Shown in pieces: positions 47,583 to 59,147 of a DNA stretch of 64,000 bases. The notes below the pieces were generated by a model. It made no database searches and was not told the DNA's origin. It was given only the letters and a program-made list of their open reading frames with translations. Source of the stretch: Chloroflexota bacterium. Its GTDB lineage: Bacteria; Chloroflexota; UBA6077; FW602-bin22; JAMCYS01. The stretch covers positions 1 through 64,000 of the forward strand of contig JAMCYS010000033.1 of the NCBI GenBank assembly GCA_023473795.1. Reading direction: 5' to 3'. Numbering within the stretch: position 1 is the stretch's first letter; each line of letters opens with the position of its first letter. The translations under genes and the position numbers were made by a program.

Positions 47583-49013
47583 TTAGGCCGTGCCGAAGTA
47601 GGGAGCGACGAAACGGAACAGGCAGAGGTAATCCAGAACGAGGAAAGCTAGCCAGAGAGCCACCGCGCCCGCCCAGGCGAGGCGCCGGGGCGCCAGGGCC
47701 AGGAGCCCCCCGGCAAAGAAGATGCCGATGGGCCCCAGAGCCGGGAAGAGGTAGCGGCCTTGCGCCTGGATGAAGGTAAGGTTGTAGTACAGGAATTCCC
47801 CCAGAACGACGAAGAAGGAGAGACCAAGTACAGACAGCGACCAGCGGGCGGGCCGGTCGCTCCGCTCACGACCGCTGGTCAGTCGCCACAGCCAAACCGC
47901 CAGCCCAACCGTCCCGATGACCGTCAACAAGAGCAGCGCCTGATACAGGCGGCGGTCCACCAGAATACCCATCCAGCCGAACTGGGCCCAGAAGCTCTGG
48001 AAGGTCGTCGTCGCCAGGTACTCCAGTCCCTGCCAGCTGTAGACCGTGCGTGGCTGGCCCACGACGGCGGCGGCGTGCCGTGCCTGAATCAAAGGATCGA
48101 GCCAGCCATAGGTTAGCGCATTGCGTACGAACCACCACCCGGAAACCAGCAGCGCCGGCCCACCGACGAGCGCTAACTGCCGCCCGAGCCCGGCCGCGGG
48201 CCGGCTGACACTGAAAGTCAGCGTGCCCCCGGTGGTCCCGCCCGACGCGAGGTCCGGCCGGACCTGCCAGCGGCGGCGAACCAGAATGGCCAGCAATGCC
48301 AGCGGCACCGCGCCGTAGATCGTGACCTTAGTAAGCAAGGCTAGGCCAAGGAGCAGCCCGAGCACGAGCGCCAGCCTGTCGGCGAAACCGTAACGCAGGC
48401 CGGCGACTAAGACCGCCAGAACGAGCGTCATCACCAATAGCGATAGGCTGTCGTTCTGCACCGCCGCGCTGAGGAACTGCTGCATGGGCACGGCGCCGAC
48501 GAAAGCGGTCGCCGCCAGCGCCAGCAGCGGCCGCCCGGGCAAGGTCAGCCCCGCCAGGGCATAGACCGCCAGGAGCAGGAGCGCGCCGAAGAAGATAGAG
48601 AGCGCGCGCAGGGCCATCACCTGGCGGTCGAGCGAAGCGCCTTCGCTAGCCTTGTAGACGACAGCGCCGAGAAGGTAGTAGAGCGGCGGCTGGTGCGACT
48701 CGTAGCGCAAACCATCAACCGGCAGCGAGTCAGGGAACCTGGCGGTGGTTAGTTGCAGCAGATAGTCCTGATCGTAGTCGCCCGGCTGGAGCACCGGCAA
48801 GGTGCCCGTGGTGGCGAGATGCTTGACGTAGTTGAAGTGCGCGGGTTCGTCAGGGGCGTTCCACTTGGGGACTTTCAGCGCGTAGAGCCCCGCGAAGACG
48901 AGGTAAGCGCCGACCACCAGCGCCAGGCCCAGACGGTAGGGCCATTGCCTAGTGCTGTCCTGGCCGTCCGTTGTACTTCCCCCGCAGATTATTGAAACGG
49001 ACCCTGAGCACAT
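47583..49013 (-). CDS. Polytopic membrane glycosyltransferase (GT39/DUF2142-like)
   Basis: 476 aa, about 11 membrane helices. The first extracytoplasmic loop KVPKWNAPDEPAHFNYVKHL carries the acidic DEPAH motif of GT-C/PMT-like enzymes, and LRYESHQPPLYYLLGAVVYK the second conserved loop. Start uncertain: ATG 49013 lies 65 bp inside the GT2 gene and no better codon was found. With the adjacent GT2 that charges a lipid-linked sugar, it probably transfers that sugar to protein or glycan outside the membrane. Confidence 0.75.
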   Translation of the reverse strand: MCSGSVSIICGGSTTDGQDSTRQWPYRLGLALVVGAYLVFAGLYALKVPKWNAPDEPAHFNYVKHLATTGTLPVLQPGDYDQDYLLQLTTARFPDSLPVDGLRYESHQPPLYYLLGAVVYKASEGASLDRQVMALRALSIFFGALLLLAVYALAGLTLPGRPLLALAATAFVGAVPMQQFLSAAVQNDSLSLLVMTLVLAVLVAGLRYGFADRLALVLGLLLGLALLTKVTIYGAVPLALLAILVRRRWQVRPDLASGGTTGGTLTFSVSRPAAGLGRQLALVGGPALLVSGWWFVRNALTYGWLDPLIQARHAAAVVGQPRTVYSWQGLEYLATTTFQSFWAQFGWMGILVDRRLYQALLLLTVIGTVGLAVWLWRLTSGRERSDRPARWSLSVLGLSFFVVLGEFLYYNLTFIQAQGRYLFPALGPIGIFFAGGLLALAPRRLAWAGAVALWLAFLVLDYLCLFRFVAPYFGTA

Positions 49014-49788
49014 CTCCCAGCATGGCGAACGTGTCGCGGACCGGCCGCACTTTGCTGCCTTTGGCGTAGTACCAGTCTATGGGCACTTCGGCGACCCTGT
49101 AGCCACTCCGCACGGCGAGGAAGAGCAGCTCCACGTCAAAGCCGGTGACCAGGGGGCCCTGGATCGGCTGACTATCGTCGCAGTAGAGGTGAGAGCGCTC
49201 GAACAGGTCGCGCGCCACGTCCGCCTTGAAGCACTTGAAGCCGCACTGGGTATCCTGGAAGCCCCCGATGGTCAGGAAGCGGACGATGCGGTTGAAGACC
49301 CGTCCCATTAGGTGCCGGTAGTAGGGCTCATGGTAACGACGGGCCCCCGGTGCCTCGCGCGAGCCGATGGCGATGTCGTAGCCCTCAGCAAAGAACGGCA
49401 GGAACTTACCGACCTCCTCGATTGGCATCGAGAGGTCCGCATCGCAGATGAAAGAGAGTTTGGCCCGCGACGCCATCACACCGCCCCGCACGGCAGCGGC
49501 CTTGCCCCGGTGCGCCAGGCGCAGCAGTCGGAAGCGCGGGTCACGAGCGGCAAAGGACTCGACGACCGCCGCCGTGCCATCCTCACTGCCGTCGTCAGAT
49601 ACCACCACTTCCCAATCGTAGGGCTGCTCGCCGAGGTAACTGGCGATTCGCCGCAGACTTTCCGGCAAACGCCCTTCCTCGTTGTAAGCAGGGACCACTA
49701 GGGAGAGAAATGGCTCGCGTTCGCTGCTAATGGGTGAACCTCCGCGGCGCGGACTCCAGGCAAGATGCGATTGGGCAGGCGGCATCAT
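48949..49788 (-). CDS. Glycosyltransferase family 2 (dolichyl-phosphate glucosyltransferase-like)
   Basis: 279 aa from the drawn ATG. GGAGG lies 7 nt before an ATT at 49731 that begins ISSEREPFLSLVVPAYNEEG, where family members usually start, so an AUU start (260 aa) is likely. GT-A motifs: VVPAYNEEGRLPESL, WEVVVSDDGSEDGT, CDADLSMPIEEVGKF (DAD), GSREAPGARRYHEPYYRHLM, DTQCGFKCF. No C-terminal membrane helices, as in ALG5-like enzymes. Makes a polyprenyl-phosphate sugar donor, probably for the GT39-like partner. Confidence 0.85.
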   Translation of the reverse strand: MMPPAQSHLAWSPRRGGSPISSEREPFLSLVVPAYNEEGRLPESLRRIASYLGEQPYDWEVVVSDDGSEDGTAAVVESFAARDPRFRLLRLAHRGKAAAVRGGVMASRAKLSFICDADLSMPIEEVGKFLPFFAEGYDIAIGSREAPGARRYHEPYYRHLMGRVFNRIVRFLTIGGFQDTQCGFKCFKADVARDLFERSHLYCDDSQPIQGPLVTGFDVELLFLAVRSGYRVAEVPIDWYYAKGSKVRPVRDTFAMLGDVLRVRFNNLRGKYNGRPGQH

Positions 49789-49843
49789 AGCAAGTCCCTA
49801 CCGTCAGGTCAACCGCGCCACGGCCAGCCGGCCGCCCCAACCT

Positions 49844-51223
49844 TCAATCCTCGTGTCCGCGGCGGCTCGCACACTGGTCCACGAATCGTCGGGCCAGCGT
49901 GTGATCGCTGGCGAAGTGCAGCCGCAGCTGGGAGGCGAGGACGTTGCCGCGGGCGTAGCCCTCGAGCTGCTCCTCCGGGTCGGACACCAGGTAGGCAGCA
50001 TCCTCGACGGGAAACGTGGTGAGCGCCCAGTGGAACTCATAGGCCCGCAAGTGCCTGCCGCGTCTGGCCAGAAGCGAGTCGCGAGCCGCCGTCGCCACGG
50101 CGTAGCCAAGCCGCGGGCTGCTACGTCGCATCTCGGCCCAGCGCGGGGCCACGCCCAGGAACGGATAGCGCTCGCCGTCCTGGTCTATAACCCCCTGACT
50201 TAGATAGACGGCGCCACCGCACTCGCCGTAGATGGGCAGGCCAGCCTTCACTTGCTCGCGCAGACTGCTCAAGAACGGTTGGTTTGCCGCCAGCTCCGCG
50301 GCATGAAGCTCAGGCAGCCCCGGTCCGGCATAGACGCCGTCCAAGCCCGCGGGCAGTTGTGTATCGTGCAGTGGGCTGGCCGTAACCAACTCCCCGCCCC
50401 AGGCCGCCAGCAGCTCCAAGTTGTCGTCCTGGTAAAGGTCAAAGGCCTCGTCTCGCAGCACCGCCACCCGGGCCCGCGGCGGGCGCGGCGACGGCGGGAA
50501 CGCCCCACCGACCGTACTGTCTGGGAGCGGCCAGGCTTCACGCATCGCCTGAAGAAGCGCCTGCACGTCAATCGTGGCCTGAACCTCACGGCGAATCCTC
50601 TCCATCGTATCGGCCAGCGACTCGCAGGCGGCGCTGGGCAGGAAACTAGGGTGCTGTTCCGGCAACGTCAAGCCGGGGTTGTAGGATAGATGGCCCAGAA
50701 CCGGCAAGCCCGCCCCGACCTCCACGCCCTCAGTGGCCCGCGCCAAATGAGCGGGGCTGGTGATGTTGTTGAGGACAACGCCGATAATCTCGACCTCGGG
50801 GTCGAAATCCCGAAAGCCGAGGGCGATGGCGCCCGCGCTTTGGGCTGTGCGGCCCACGTCCAAGACCAGCAAGACCGGCGCCCGCAGCCACTTCGCCAAC
50901 TCCGCCGTGCTGCCTTCGGCACCAAGACTGCTCCGACCATCGTAGAGACCCATTATGCCCTCGATCAGGGCCAGGGATTCGCCGTGGCAAGCTTTGGCAA
51001 CAAGGTCGATGATGGTCGGCCGGTTGACCAACCAGGTATCGATACTGCGGCAGTTCTCGCCCGCCGCTAGACGTAGGTAGGCCGGGTCGATGTAGTCCGG
51101 CCCGCACTTAAAGGGTTGGACCCGCAACCCGCGGGCGCGCAGCGCCGCCATTAGACCCACGGCAACCGTCGTCTTGCCGGCGCCACTGCCGTTGCCCGCC
51201 ACAACCAGTCTAGGGAGCTGCAT
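49844..51223 (-). CDS. cobB/cbiA: Cobyrinate a,c-diamide synthase
   Basis: 459 aa. N-terminal dethiobiotin-synthetase-like ATPase domain (VVAGNGSGAGKTTVAVGLMA, PFKCGPDYIDPAY, LIEGIMGLYDG) and C-terminal class I glutamine amidotransferase domain (GVYAGPGLPELHAAELA, GLPIYGECGGAVYLSQ with the nucleophile Cys, YEFHWAL). Amidates cobyrinic acid in cobalamin synthesis. No other cob genes are near, so it may serve salvage or a dispersed pathway. The AOR and QueG-like proteins do not explain its position. Confidence 0.93.
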   Translation of the reverse strand: MQLPRLVVAGNGSGAGKTTVAVGLMAALRARGLRVQPFKCGPDYIDPAYLRLAAGENCRSIDTWLVNRPTIIDLVAKACHGESLALIEGIMGLYDGRSSLGAEGSTAELAKWLRAPVLLVLDVGRTAQSAGAIALGFRDFDPEVEIIGVVLNNITSPAHLARATEGVEVGAGLPVLGHLSYNPGLTLPEQHPSFLPSAACESLADTMERIRREVQATIDVQALLQAMREAWPLPDSTVGGAFPPSPRPPRARVAVLRDEAFDLYQDDNLELLAAWGGELVTASPLHDTQLPAGLDGVYAGPGLPELHAAELAANQPFLSSLREQVKAGLPIYGECGGAVYLSQGVIDQDGERYPFLGVAPRWAEMRRSSPRLGYAVATAARDSLLARRGRHLRAYEFHWALTTFPVEDAAYLVSDPEEQLEGYARGNVLASQLRLHFASDHTLARRFVDQCASRRGHED

Positions 51224-51423
51224 ACCTTGCTTCCGGTCCTAACACAGAGAGTTGGCTCGGCCTGCGATTATACTACGTGCTCTGCTGCTTGTGTGCCTGC
51301 CTACCGCCTACCGGCGGCCAATACGGTCAAATTGGCGCCACCGCGTGCGACCCCGCCGGCCCGGGAAGCCCCGCTGGCCGGCCGGTCGGGCTCCAGCCGG
51401 TGCGCGGAGAAGGCAGACGCCGG
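51224..51423. other. 200-bp gene-free gap
   Basis: Between the cobB start and the phoR stop. The small plus-strand ORFs here are Arg/Pro/Ala-rich with no ribosome-binding site. Presumably the cobB promoter region. Confidence 0.5.
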
Positions 51424-53258
<1,835 letters not shown>

Positions 53259-53262
<4 letters not shown>

Positions 53263-53966
53263 GCTTCGCGAGCGCGATAGCCCACTCCGCGCACCGTCTC
53301 CAACCATTTGGGCGAGTCCACGTCGTCGCCGAGTTTCTCACGGAGTGCGCGCACGTGGGCGTCGACCGTGCGGGTTATTCCCGCCTCCGGATAACCCCAC
53401 ACCTGTCGCAGGAGCGCCTCGCGGGTGAACACCCGGCCACGATTCGCCAGCAAGTAGGCCAGCAAATCGAATTCCTTCGGCTTCAGCGCCACCTCCCGCT
53501 CCGCCACCAGCACCCGCCGCCTGGCAAGGTCCACCGAGAGCTCGCCTGCCCGCAACAACTCAGCTTTCTGCCCGGACGCCGGCTCAGTCCTGATGGAGCG
53601 CCGAAGTAGCGCCTTGACGCGCGCCTGCAGCTCACGCATGCTGAATGGTTTGGTAAGGTAGTCGTCCGCACCGATTTCGAGGCCTACTACCCGGTCGATC
53701 TCGGAGTCTTTGGCCGTAAGCATTAGGATCGGCACTTGGCTCTCCGACCGAAGACGGCGGCAGACCTCAAACCCATCTAGCTTGGGCAGCATAACATCGA
53801 GAACAATAGCATCCGGGGAGTTGCCCCGCGCTAGCTTGAGCGCCTCCTCGCCGTCGGCGGCAGTCAGCACCTCGTGTCCCTCGCGGCGGAGACTGTACGC
53901 CACCGAGTGCAGCAGATTGGGCTCATCGTCGACGACCAGTATCTTCGGCACGCCCACCTCCGTCAC
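53259..53966 (-). CDS. phoB: PhoB-like OmpR-family response regulator
   Basis: 235 aa. Receiver domain: ILVVDDEPNLLHSVAYSLRR, phosphoacceptor Asp in PDAIVLDVMLPKLDG, Thr/Ser in MLTAKDSEID, Lys in DDYLTKPFSMREL. Winged-helix domain: LKPKEFDLLAYLLANRGRVF, LRQVWGYPEAGITRTVDAHV, ALREKLGDDVDSPKWLETVR. Controls the pst genes. Directly upstream of phoR with a 4-bp overlap. Confidence 0.92.
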
Positions 53967-54035
53967 CTATCAGCCACTCGCCCGCGAGCTGCTCTCATCT
54001 TAAGCGGGCGTCAAGGTCGTGTCAATCGAAGCCGC

Positions 54036-54704
54036 CTAGTAGCTGGAGACGTTGAACTCCTGGAAGCGCCCGGTGACGGCGAAGACAGTGCGCTCGCAAA
54101 TATTCGTGACCCGGTCGGCGATCCGCTCCAGGTTGTGGGCCGTCCAGAGAAGGTAAGTAGCTCTGGTGATACTGCGCGGGTCCGCCAGCATGAAAGTGAT
54201 GAGCTCGCGGTACACCTGGTTATACAGGGCATCGACCTCGTCGTCCTCCTGGGCGATCTTCTTGGAGGCTTCCACATCCTCCGAGATGAAGGCCTGGAGC
54301 GAGCGCTCGAGCATGTCCCGTGCTTTGTCCGCCATACGTGGCACGTCGATAAGCGGTTTGAGCAGTGGCTCGTCCCCGTGCATCACTACAATCTTGGCGA
54401 TCCCCGCCGCGTGATCGCCCATCCGCTCAAGTTCCTGCACGACGGTCAGAGCAGCCAGCACGATCCGCAAATCGCCTGCCATAGGCTGCTGGCGGGCGAT
54501 GATCTGCATAACGTGTTCTTCGATGTCGAAACGCCGACGGTTGATCGCGGCATCGTCCGCGATGATCTTCCGCGCCTCGATGAGGTCCTGCTGGCGTAGG
54601 GCTGCGATGGAACGGTCGATGGCGCGGTCGACCATGCCGCCCATCACCATAACGTCGTCCCGCAGCGTGTGTAGTTCCCTGTCAAAGTGGACCCGGTTCA
54701 TCAT
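54036..54704 (-). CDS. phoU: Phosphate-signalling regulator PhoU
   Basis: 222 aa, all-helical with two PhoU three-helix repeats (FDRELHTLRDDVMVMGGMVD; EDVEASKKIAQEDDEVDALY), each with the E/DxxxD metal-binding positions. LERMGDHAAGIAKIV and LERIADRVTNICE are the two conserved signatures. Links PstSCAB transport state to PhoR inhibition. 40 bp downstream of pstB. Confidence 0.95.
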   Translation of the reverse strand: MMNRVHFDRELHTLRDDVMVMGGMVDRAIDRSIAALRQQDLIEARKIIADDAAINRRRFDIEEHVMQIIARQQPMAGDLRIVLAALTVVQELERMGDHAAGIAKIVVMHGDEPLLKPLIDVPRMADKARDMLERSLQAFISEDVEASKKIAQEDDEVDALYNQVYRELITFMLADPRSITRATYLLWTAHNLERIADRVTNICERTVFAVTGRFQEFNVSSY

Positions 54705-54744
54705 CTCGCTCCCCCTGATTGCTGCCCAGCGAATGACGGGTGCC

Positions 54745-55584
54745 CTAGCCGAATCTACCGGTTATGTAACCTTCAGTGCGTTTGTCGCGCGGATTGGTGA
54801 ACACCTCGTTGGTATCACCATATTCGACCAGTTCGCCGATGCGATCATCACCCGCCAGCATAAAGGCCGTGTAGTCGGACACGCGGGACGCCTGCTGCAT
54901 GTTGTGGGTCACCACAACTATTGTATAGCGCTCTTTCAAGTCCCCCATCAACTCCTCGATACGGTACGTCGCCAGAGGGTCGAGGGCGGATGCCGGTTCG
55001 TCCATCAATATTATCTCCGGCTTGATGGCGATGGCGCGAGCAATGCACAGGCGCTGCTGCTGTCCGCCGGAGAGGGAAGCGCCGGACACGTTCAGTTTGT
55101 CCTTCACTTCTCCCCAGAGCGCGGCCTGACGCAGGCTGCGCTCTACGATATCATCCAGCTCGCTCTTGGGCAGAGATCGGTTCAGCTTGATGCCAGCTAC
55201 CACGTTGTCGTAGACCGACATCATTGGGAAAGGGTTCGGCTTCTGGAAGACCATGCCCACCAGGCGACGCACCCGCACCGGGTCAACTTCGGGTCCGTAG
55301 ATATTCTGGCCGTCCAGCAACACTACGCCGCCGACTCTGCCGCCCGGAATGACCTCGTGCATGCGGTTCAAGCAGCGCAGGAGCGTCGACTTGCCACAGC
55401 CCGATGGGCCAATAATGGCGGTGATAGCTTGGGGCACAATGCTCAAGTTGATGTCGCGCACGGCTTGCACTGGGCCATACCAGGCGCTGAGGTTCACCAC
55501 ACGCATGCCGTGCTCGCCATCGCGTGCTATTCCGGTTTTGTTCTCGCTATCCTGCTTCACGGTATCTCGCTCCGCGGTGATCAT
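54745..55584 (-). CDS. pstB: Phosphate ABC transporter ATPase
   Basis: 279 aa. [20 protein letters not shown] (Walker A), [20 protein letters not shown] (PstB-specific Q-loop), [20 protein letters not shown] (signature), [20 protein letters not shown] (Walker B), [19 protein letters not shown]. The first 25 residues are an extra hydrophilic extension. Powers phosphate uptake with PstC and PstA. Confidence 0.97.
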   Translation of the reverse strand: MITAERDTVKQDSENKTGIARDGEHGMRVVNLSAWYGPVQAVRDINLSIVPQAITAIIGPSGCGKSTLLRCLNRMHEVIPGGRVGGVVLLDGQNIYGPEVDPVRVRRLVGMVFQKPNPFPMMSVYDNVVAGIKLNRSLPKSELDDIVERSLRQAALWGEVKDKLNVSGASLSGGQQQRLCIARAIAIKPEIILMDEPASALDPLATYRIEELMGDLKERYTIVVVTHNMQQASRVSDYTAFMLAGDDRIGELVEYGDTNEVFTNPRDKRTEGYITGRFG

Positions 55585-55609
55585 CGGTCTCCTCCACCTT
55601 CAACTGACC

Positions 55610-56506
55610 TCAACCGGGCCGCTGGCCCCTGGTAGCCAGCCTCGTCACCAGGCTGAGCACGCCGATGGTGGCGATCAACACCAGCGCCCCGCCCCAGGCC
55701 TTCGTGTGCCAGTCCGCGAACGGTGAACTGGCGTAGTTGTAGATCTGCACCGGCAGCGCCGCCATCGGCTGTAGCAGATTCGTGTTGAAGAATTGGTTGC
55801 CCAGCGAGGTGAGCAGCAAGGGAGCCGTCTCTCCCCCGGCTCGGGCCATGGCCAGGACCACGCCGGTCGTCACACCCGAGCGCGCGGTGGGCAGCACGAC
55901 GCGCAAGATAGTGCGCCAGCGAGGCACGCCTAGCGCCAGCGCCGCCTCACGCAGCGAACCGGGCACCAGTCGCAGCACCTCCTCAACCGTGCGCGTGATA
56001 ATTGGCACCATGACGATGGCCAAGGCCACTGACCCGGCCAGACCGGAGAAATGACCCACCAGATGTCGCACCAGCAACGCCCAGACGAAGACGCCGATGA
56101 CGATCGAGGGCAGGCCGGCGATAAGGTCAATCGTGAAACGCACGGCGGGCGCCAAGCGCGTGCCCGCGTACTCGGAAAGGTAGATGCCGGTGCCCACGCC
56201 GATCGGCACGCCGATTAGGCCGGCCACGAACAGCATATACAGCGTGCCCAAGATGGCCGGCGCCACCCCGCCGCCAACCTCGCCATAGGGCAACGGGCGC
56301 TGCGTGAAGAAGTCCAGATTCAGCGCCGGGGCGCCGTTTATCACCACGTAGGCAAGAATCGCCAACAGCACGGCAACGCCTATTAGGGCGCTAACAGTGA
56401 TCAGTACCGTCATGAAGACGTCTACCAGGCGGCGCCTCTGCCAGATTCCGTCCTGGTCTCGAGTCAGGGCACCGCCGCTGCCGACAGTGATGTCACTACC
56501 CTCCAT
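55610..56506 (-). CDS. pstA: Phosphate ABC transporter permease PstA
   Basis: 298 aa, six membrane helices. TQRPLPYGEVGGGVAPAILG (PstA signature), GIYLSEYAGTRLAPAVRFTI, DLIAGLPSIVIGVFVWALLV, the EAA-like loop LREAALALGVPRWRTILRVV and AGGETAPLLLTSLGNQFFNT. 13 bp after pstC. Confidence 0.95.
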   Translation of the reverse strand: MEGSDITVGSGGALTRDQDGIWQRRRLVDVFMTVLITVSALIGVAVLLAILAYVVINGAPALNLDFFTQRPLPYGEVGGGVAPAILGTLYMLFVAGLIGVPIGVGTGIYLSEYAGTRLAPAVRFTIDLIAGLPSIVIGVFVWALLVRHLVGHFSGLAGSVALAIVMVPIITRTVEEVLRLVPGSLREAALALGVPRWRTILRVVLPTARSGVTTGVVLAMARAGGETAPLLLTSLGNQFFNTNLLQPMAALPVQIYNYASSPFADWHTKAWGGALVLIATIGVLSLVTRLATRGQRPG

Positions 56507-56518
56507 CGCTCCTTCCTC

Positions 56519-57493
56519 CTACAGCCTGGCCGAGCCTTGCGGGCCCCTAGCCACCCGCCAAACCAGCAACCGCGCGGCCACGTTCACCAAAGCCGCCACC
56601 AGCAAGAGAACGAGAGCGACCGCGACGAGGGCGGAGAAGTACATCTCCGAATCGGCCTCGGTAAATTGGTTGGCAATGGCACTGGCCATCGTGTAACCAG
56701 GGGTAAAAAGCGAGGGGCTGATCGCCGAAGAGCTATTGCCGATGACCATTGTCACTGCCATGGTTTCGCCCAGAGCCCGCGCCAGCCCGAGCACCGAGGC
56801 CCCGGCGATGCCCGCTTTGGCATACGGCAGCACAGCCCCCTGAATCATCTCCCATTTGGTGGCCCCGAGGGCGATCATGCCCTCGCGCTGCGTGTCGGGC
56901 ACCGCGCGCAGAACCTCTCTGGAGACTGCGGTCACGGTCGGCAGAATCATTATGGCCAGTATGACGCCGGCGATCAGCATATCTCGCCCCAGAATGGCAC
57001 CGCTGAACAGCGCCCCAATCACCGGTACCTGGCCGAGCGTGTTCTGGAGGAACGGCTCGACCGCATCGCGCATCAAGGGAGCCAGGATGAACAGGCCCCA
57101 GAGACCATAGATGATGCTGGGGATCACCGCCAGCAGTTCGATCAGGAAGGAAAGCGGCTCCCGCAACCACTTGGGGACATACTCCGTCAAGAAGAGGGCG
57201 GCCCCGACGCTGATGGGACCGGCGATCAGCAATGCCACCGCCGACGTCACCAGCGTGCCGTAGATGAAAGCCAGAGCCCCGAACCTCTCGGCCACCGGGT
57301 CCCAAATCGCGGTAGTCAAGAAGGAGAGGCCGAATTGGAGGAGCGCGCTCCTGGCATCGCCGAACACCAAGAAAATGATCAGCGCCAGCAAGACGATTGT
57401 GCCAACCGCCAGGCCTGTCACCAGCCAGCGGAAGAGTTTGTCCCCTTGGTCTTCGCCACCGGCGAAGCGCGATCCAGACGCTATCTTGTCCAC
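56519..57493 (-). CDS. pstC: Phosphate ABC transporter permease PstC
   Basis: 324 aa, six to seven membrane helices. FGALAFIYGTLVTSAVALLI, FLTEYVPKWLREPLSFLIEL, LLAVIPSIIYGLWGLFILAP, EAA-loop VPDTQREGMIALGATKWEMI, ALGETMAVTMVIGNSSSA. Pairs with PstA. Confidence 0.95.
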   Translation of the reverse strand: MDKIASGSRFAGGEDQGDKLFRWLVTGLAVGTIVLLALIIFLVFGDARSALLQFGLSFLTTAIWDPVAERFGALAFIYGTLVTSAVALLIAGPISVGAALFLTEYVPKWLREPLSFLIELLAVIPSIIYGLWGLFILAPLMRDAVEPFLQNTLGQVPVIGALFSGAILGRDMLIAGVILAIMILPTVTAVSREVLRAVPDTQREGMIALGATKWEMIQGAVLPYAKAGIAGASVLGLARALGETMAVTMVIGNSSSAISPSLFTPGYTMASAIANQFTEADSEMYFSALVAVALVLLLVAALVNVAARLLVWRVARGPQGSARL

Positions 57494-57529
57494 GGCCGGT
57501 GTTTTCCTCCAAGCGCCGAATGGCGCGCC

Positions 57530-57574
57530 AGAACCCTCCCGGGGCCTTCGCCGGCCACGTGCGGGGAGGGTTCT
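57530..57574 (-). other. Hairpin between pstS and pstC
   Basis: AGAACCCTCCC ... GGGAGGGTTCT, 11-bp stem with a GC-rich loop, 20 bp after the pstS stop. Probably reduces read-through so that binding protein exceeds permease. Confidence 0.65.
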
Positions 57575-57593
57575 CGCGCTCGTACTGTGCGGT

Positions 57594-58796
57594 CTACTTG
57601 CCCGGGAAGGCCTGTTGTCCGTTTACAGTTACGGAAAGGATCTTGTCCTCGACTTTGCTCACGATCTCCTGCGGCAGCGGCGAGTAGCCCAGTTCGGTCG
57701 TGTACTTCTGCCCGTCGTGGATGCCCCACCAGAGCATCCGTGTCAGGGCAATGGCCTTGGCCTTGTCGGTCTGCTGCTGGTAGATCAGGATATAAGTAAG
57801 GCCGGCGATTGGATAGGCGTTGGCACCTGGCGCGTTCACTATAGAGGCCCGCAAGTCAGGGGCGATGCTCTGGGCCACCCCCGCCGCGGCCTCGCTCACC
57901 GTCTCCGTGCTCGGTTGGACGAAGTTGCCGGCCTTGTTCTTCAGCAGGCCGACGCCCAGTTTGTTCTGGATGGCGTAGATCACTTCCACGTAGCCGATGG
58001 AGTTGGGGTTCTGCTTGACCCCGGCGGACACGCCTTCGTTGCCCTTCTCACCCAAGCCTACCGGCCAGTTGACCGAGGTGCCCACGCCCACCTTGCTCTT
58101 CCAGTCAGAAGAGACGTTCGACAGGTAGTCGGTGAAGATGTTGGTCGTGCCGCTGCCATCCGAGCGGTGCACCACGACGATGTTGTTGCCGGGCAGGCCC
58201 GCGTCGGGGTTATCGGCGACCAGCTTGGGGTCGTTCCACTTGGTGATCGTGCCCAGGAAGATGCCCGAGAGGGTCTCCGGGGTGAACTTCAGCTGCTTGC
58301 TGACGCCCGGGATGTTGTAGGTCACCGCTACCCCGCCCAGGGTGGTGGGGATGTGCAACAACTGCCCGCCCTTGACGGCCTTGAGCTGCTCGTCGGTGAG
58401 GGGGGCGTCGGAGGCCCCGAAGTCGACGGTCCGGTCGGAGATGGCCTTGATGCCGCCTCCCGAGCCGATGGACTGGTAGTTGATCTGCACGCCGGTCAGC
58501 TGGGCGTAGTCGCTGAACCACTTGGTGTAGAGCACCGCCGGGAAGGTGGCGCCGGCGCCGTTGAGGTTCCGCGCTTCGCCAGGGTAGGGACCGTTGATTA
58601 GCCCAGCGCCGGCCGGGCGCCCAGAAGTTGCCCCCGTCACGGAGGACGTCTGGCTGGCAGTGCCTTGGGCTCCCGGCGCCTGACTGACGCCGCTCGACGC
58701 AGTGGCTGTCGGAGCGGTCGTAGAGGTGTTCGTGCAGGCGGCAAGCACCACGACCAGCAGCACCGCTAGAAGCGACCACTTGAAACCGAATCTCAT
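57594..58796 (-). CDS. pstS: Phosphate-binding lipoprotein PstS
   Basis: 400 aa. Signal peptide with lipobox (SLLAVLLVVVLAACTNTS), a Ser/Thr/Gly/Pro linker, then the phosphate-binding protein: LNGAGATFPAVLYTKWFSDY, YQSIGSGGGIKAISDRTVDF, GASDAPLTDEQLKA, VVHRSDGSGTTNIFTDYLS, GNEGVSAGVKQNPNSIGYVE. All phosphate-contacting loops (ATFP, SGGG, DAPL, RSDGSGTT) are present. ATG after AGGAGTAAGCGAGA. First gene of the pst operon. Confidence 0.97.
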   Translation of the reverse strand: MRFGFKWSLLAVLLVVVLAACTNTSTTAPTATASSGVSQAPGAQGTASQTSSVTGATSGRPAGAGLINGPYPGEARNLNGAGATFPAVLYTKWFSDYAQLTGVQINYQSIGSGGGIKAISDRTVDFGASDAPLTDEQLKAVKGGQLLHIPTTLGGVAVTYNIPGVSKQLKFTPETLSGIFLGTITKWNDPKLVADNPDAGLPGNNIVVVHRSDGSGTTNIFTDYLSNVSSDWKSKVGVGTSVNWPVGLGEKGNEGVSAGVKQNPNSIGYVEVIYAIQNKLGVGLLKNKAGNFVQPSTETVSEAAAGVAQSIAPDLRASIVNAPGANAYPIAGLTYILIYQQQTDKAKAIALTRMLWWGIHDGQKYTTELGYSPLPQEIVSKVEDKILSVTVNGQQAFPGK

Positions 58797-59147
58797 TCTC
58801 GCTTACTCCTTCTTCATCTCTCTGAGGTAACGGTAGCACATCCAGAACCGTCAGGGGCCACCCGCTGTGAACCTCAGCCCACGCGCGACGTAAGCGGAAT
58901 GTAAACACTCCGCCACGAGCCCGGCGAGCCGCTTGCCGAGCGAACAGCGGAGGTCCTTGGCTGCCCAAGCCAACCACAAGGCAGGTCGGCTGCGGCGGAC
59001 GACCAAGTCATTCCTGACCAGTCAGCGGCAATAACCGTGCCGACCCGGCCCACGCCCGCCACAACAAGCCTGCGCTAACCGGGCAGGCAATCACATTGCA
59101 CCCTCCCGGCTCGGGGCTTATGATTAGCGTCAGAGGGGGTGATTGCC
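58797..59147. promoter_or_regulatory. Divergent control region between pstS and the cytidylate-kinase-like gene
   Basis: 351 bp without a gene. On the minus strand at 58906-58888 GTTTACATTCCGCTTACGTC shows two TT(T)AC half-sites 11 bp apart, like the TTAACA-N5 repeats of Bacillus-type PhoP boxes; a GTTCACA lies nearer pstS. PhoB binding here is inference. Confidence 0.4.

Noticed and set aside
56537-57799. 420-codon plus-strand ORF opposite pstC
   Set aside because: Antisense shadow of pstC and the pstS end.
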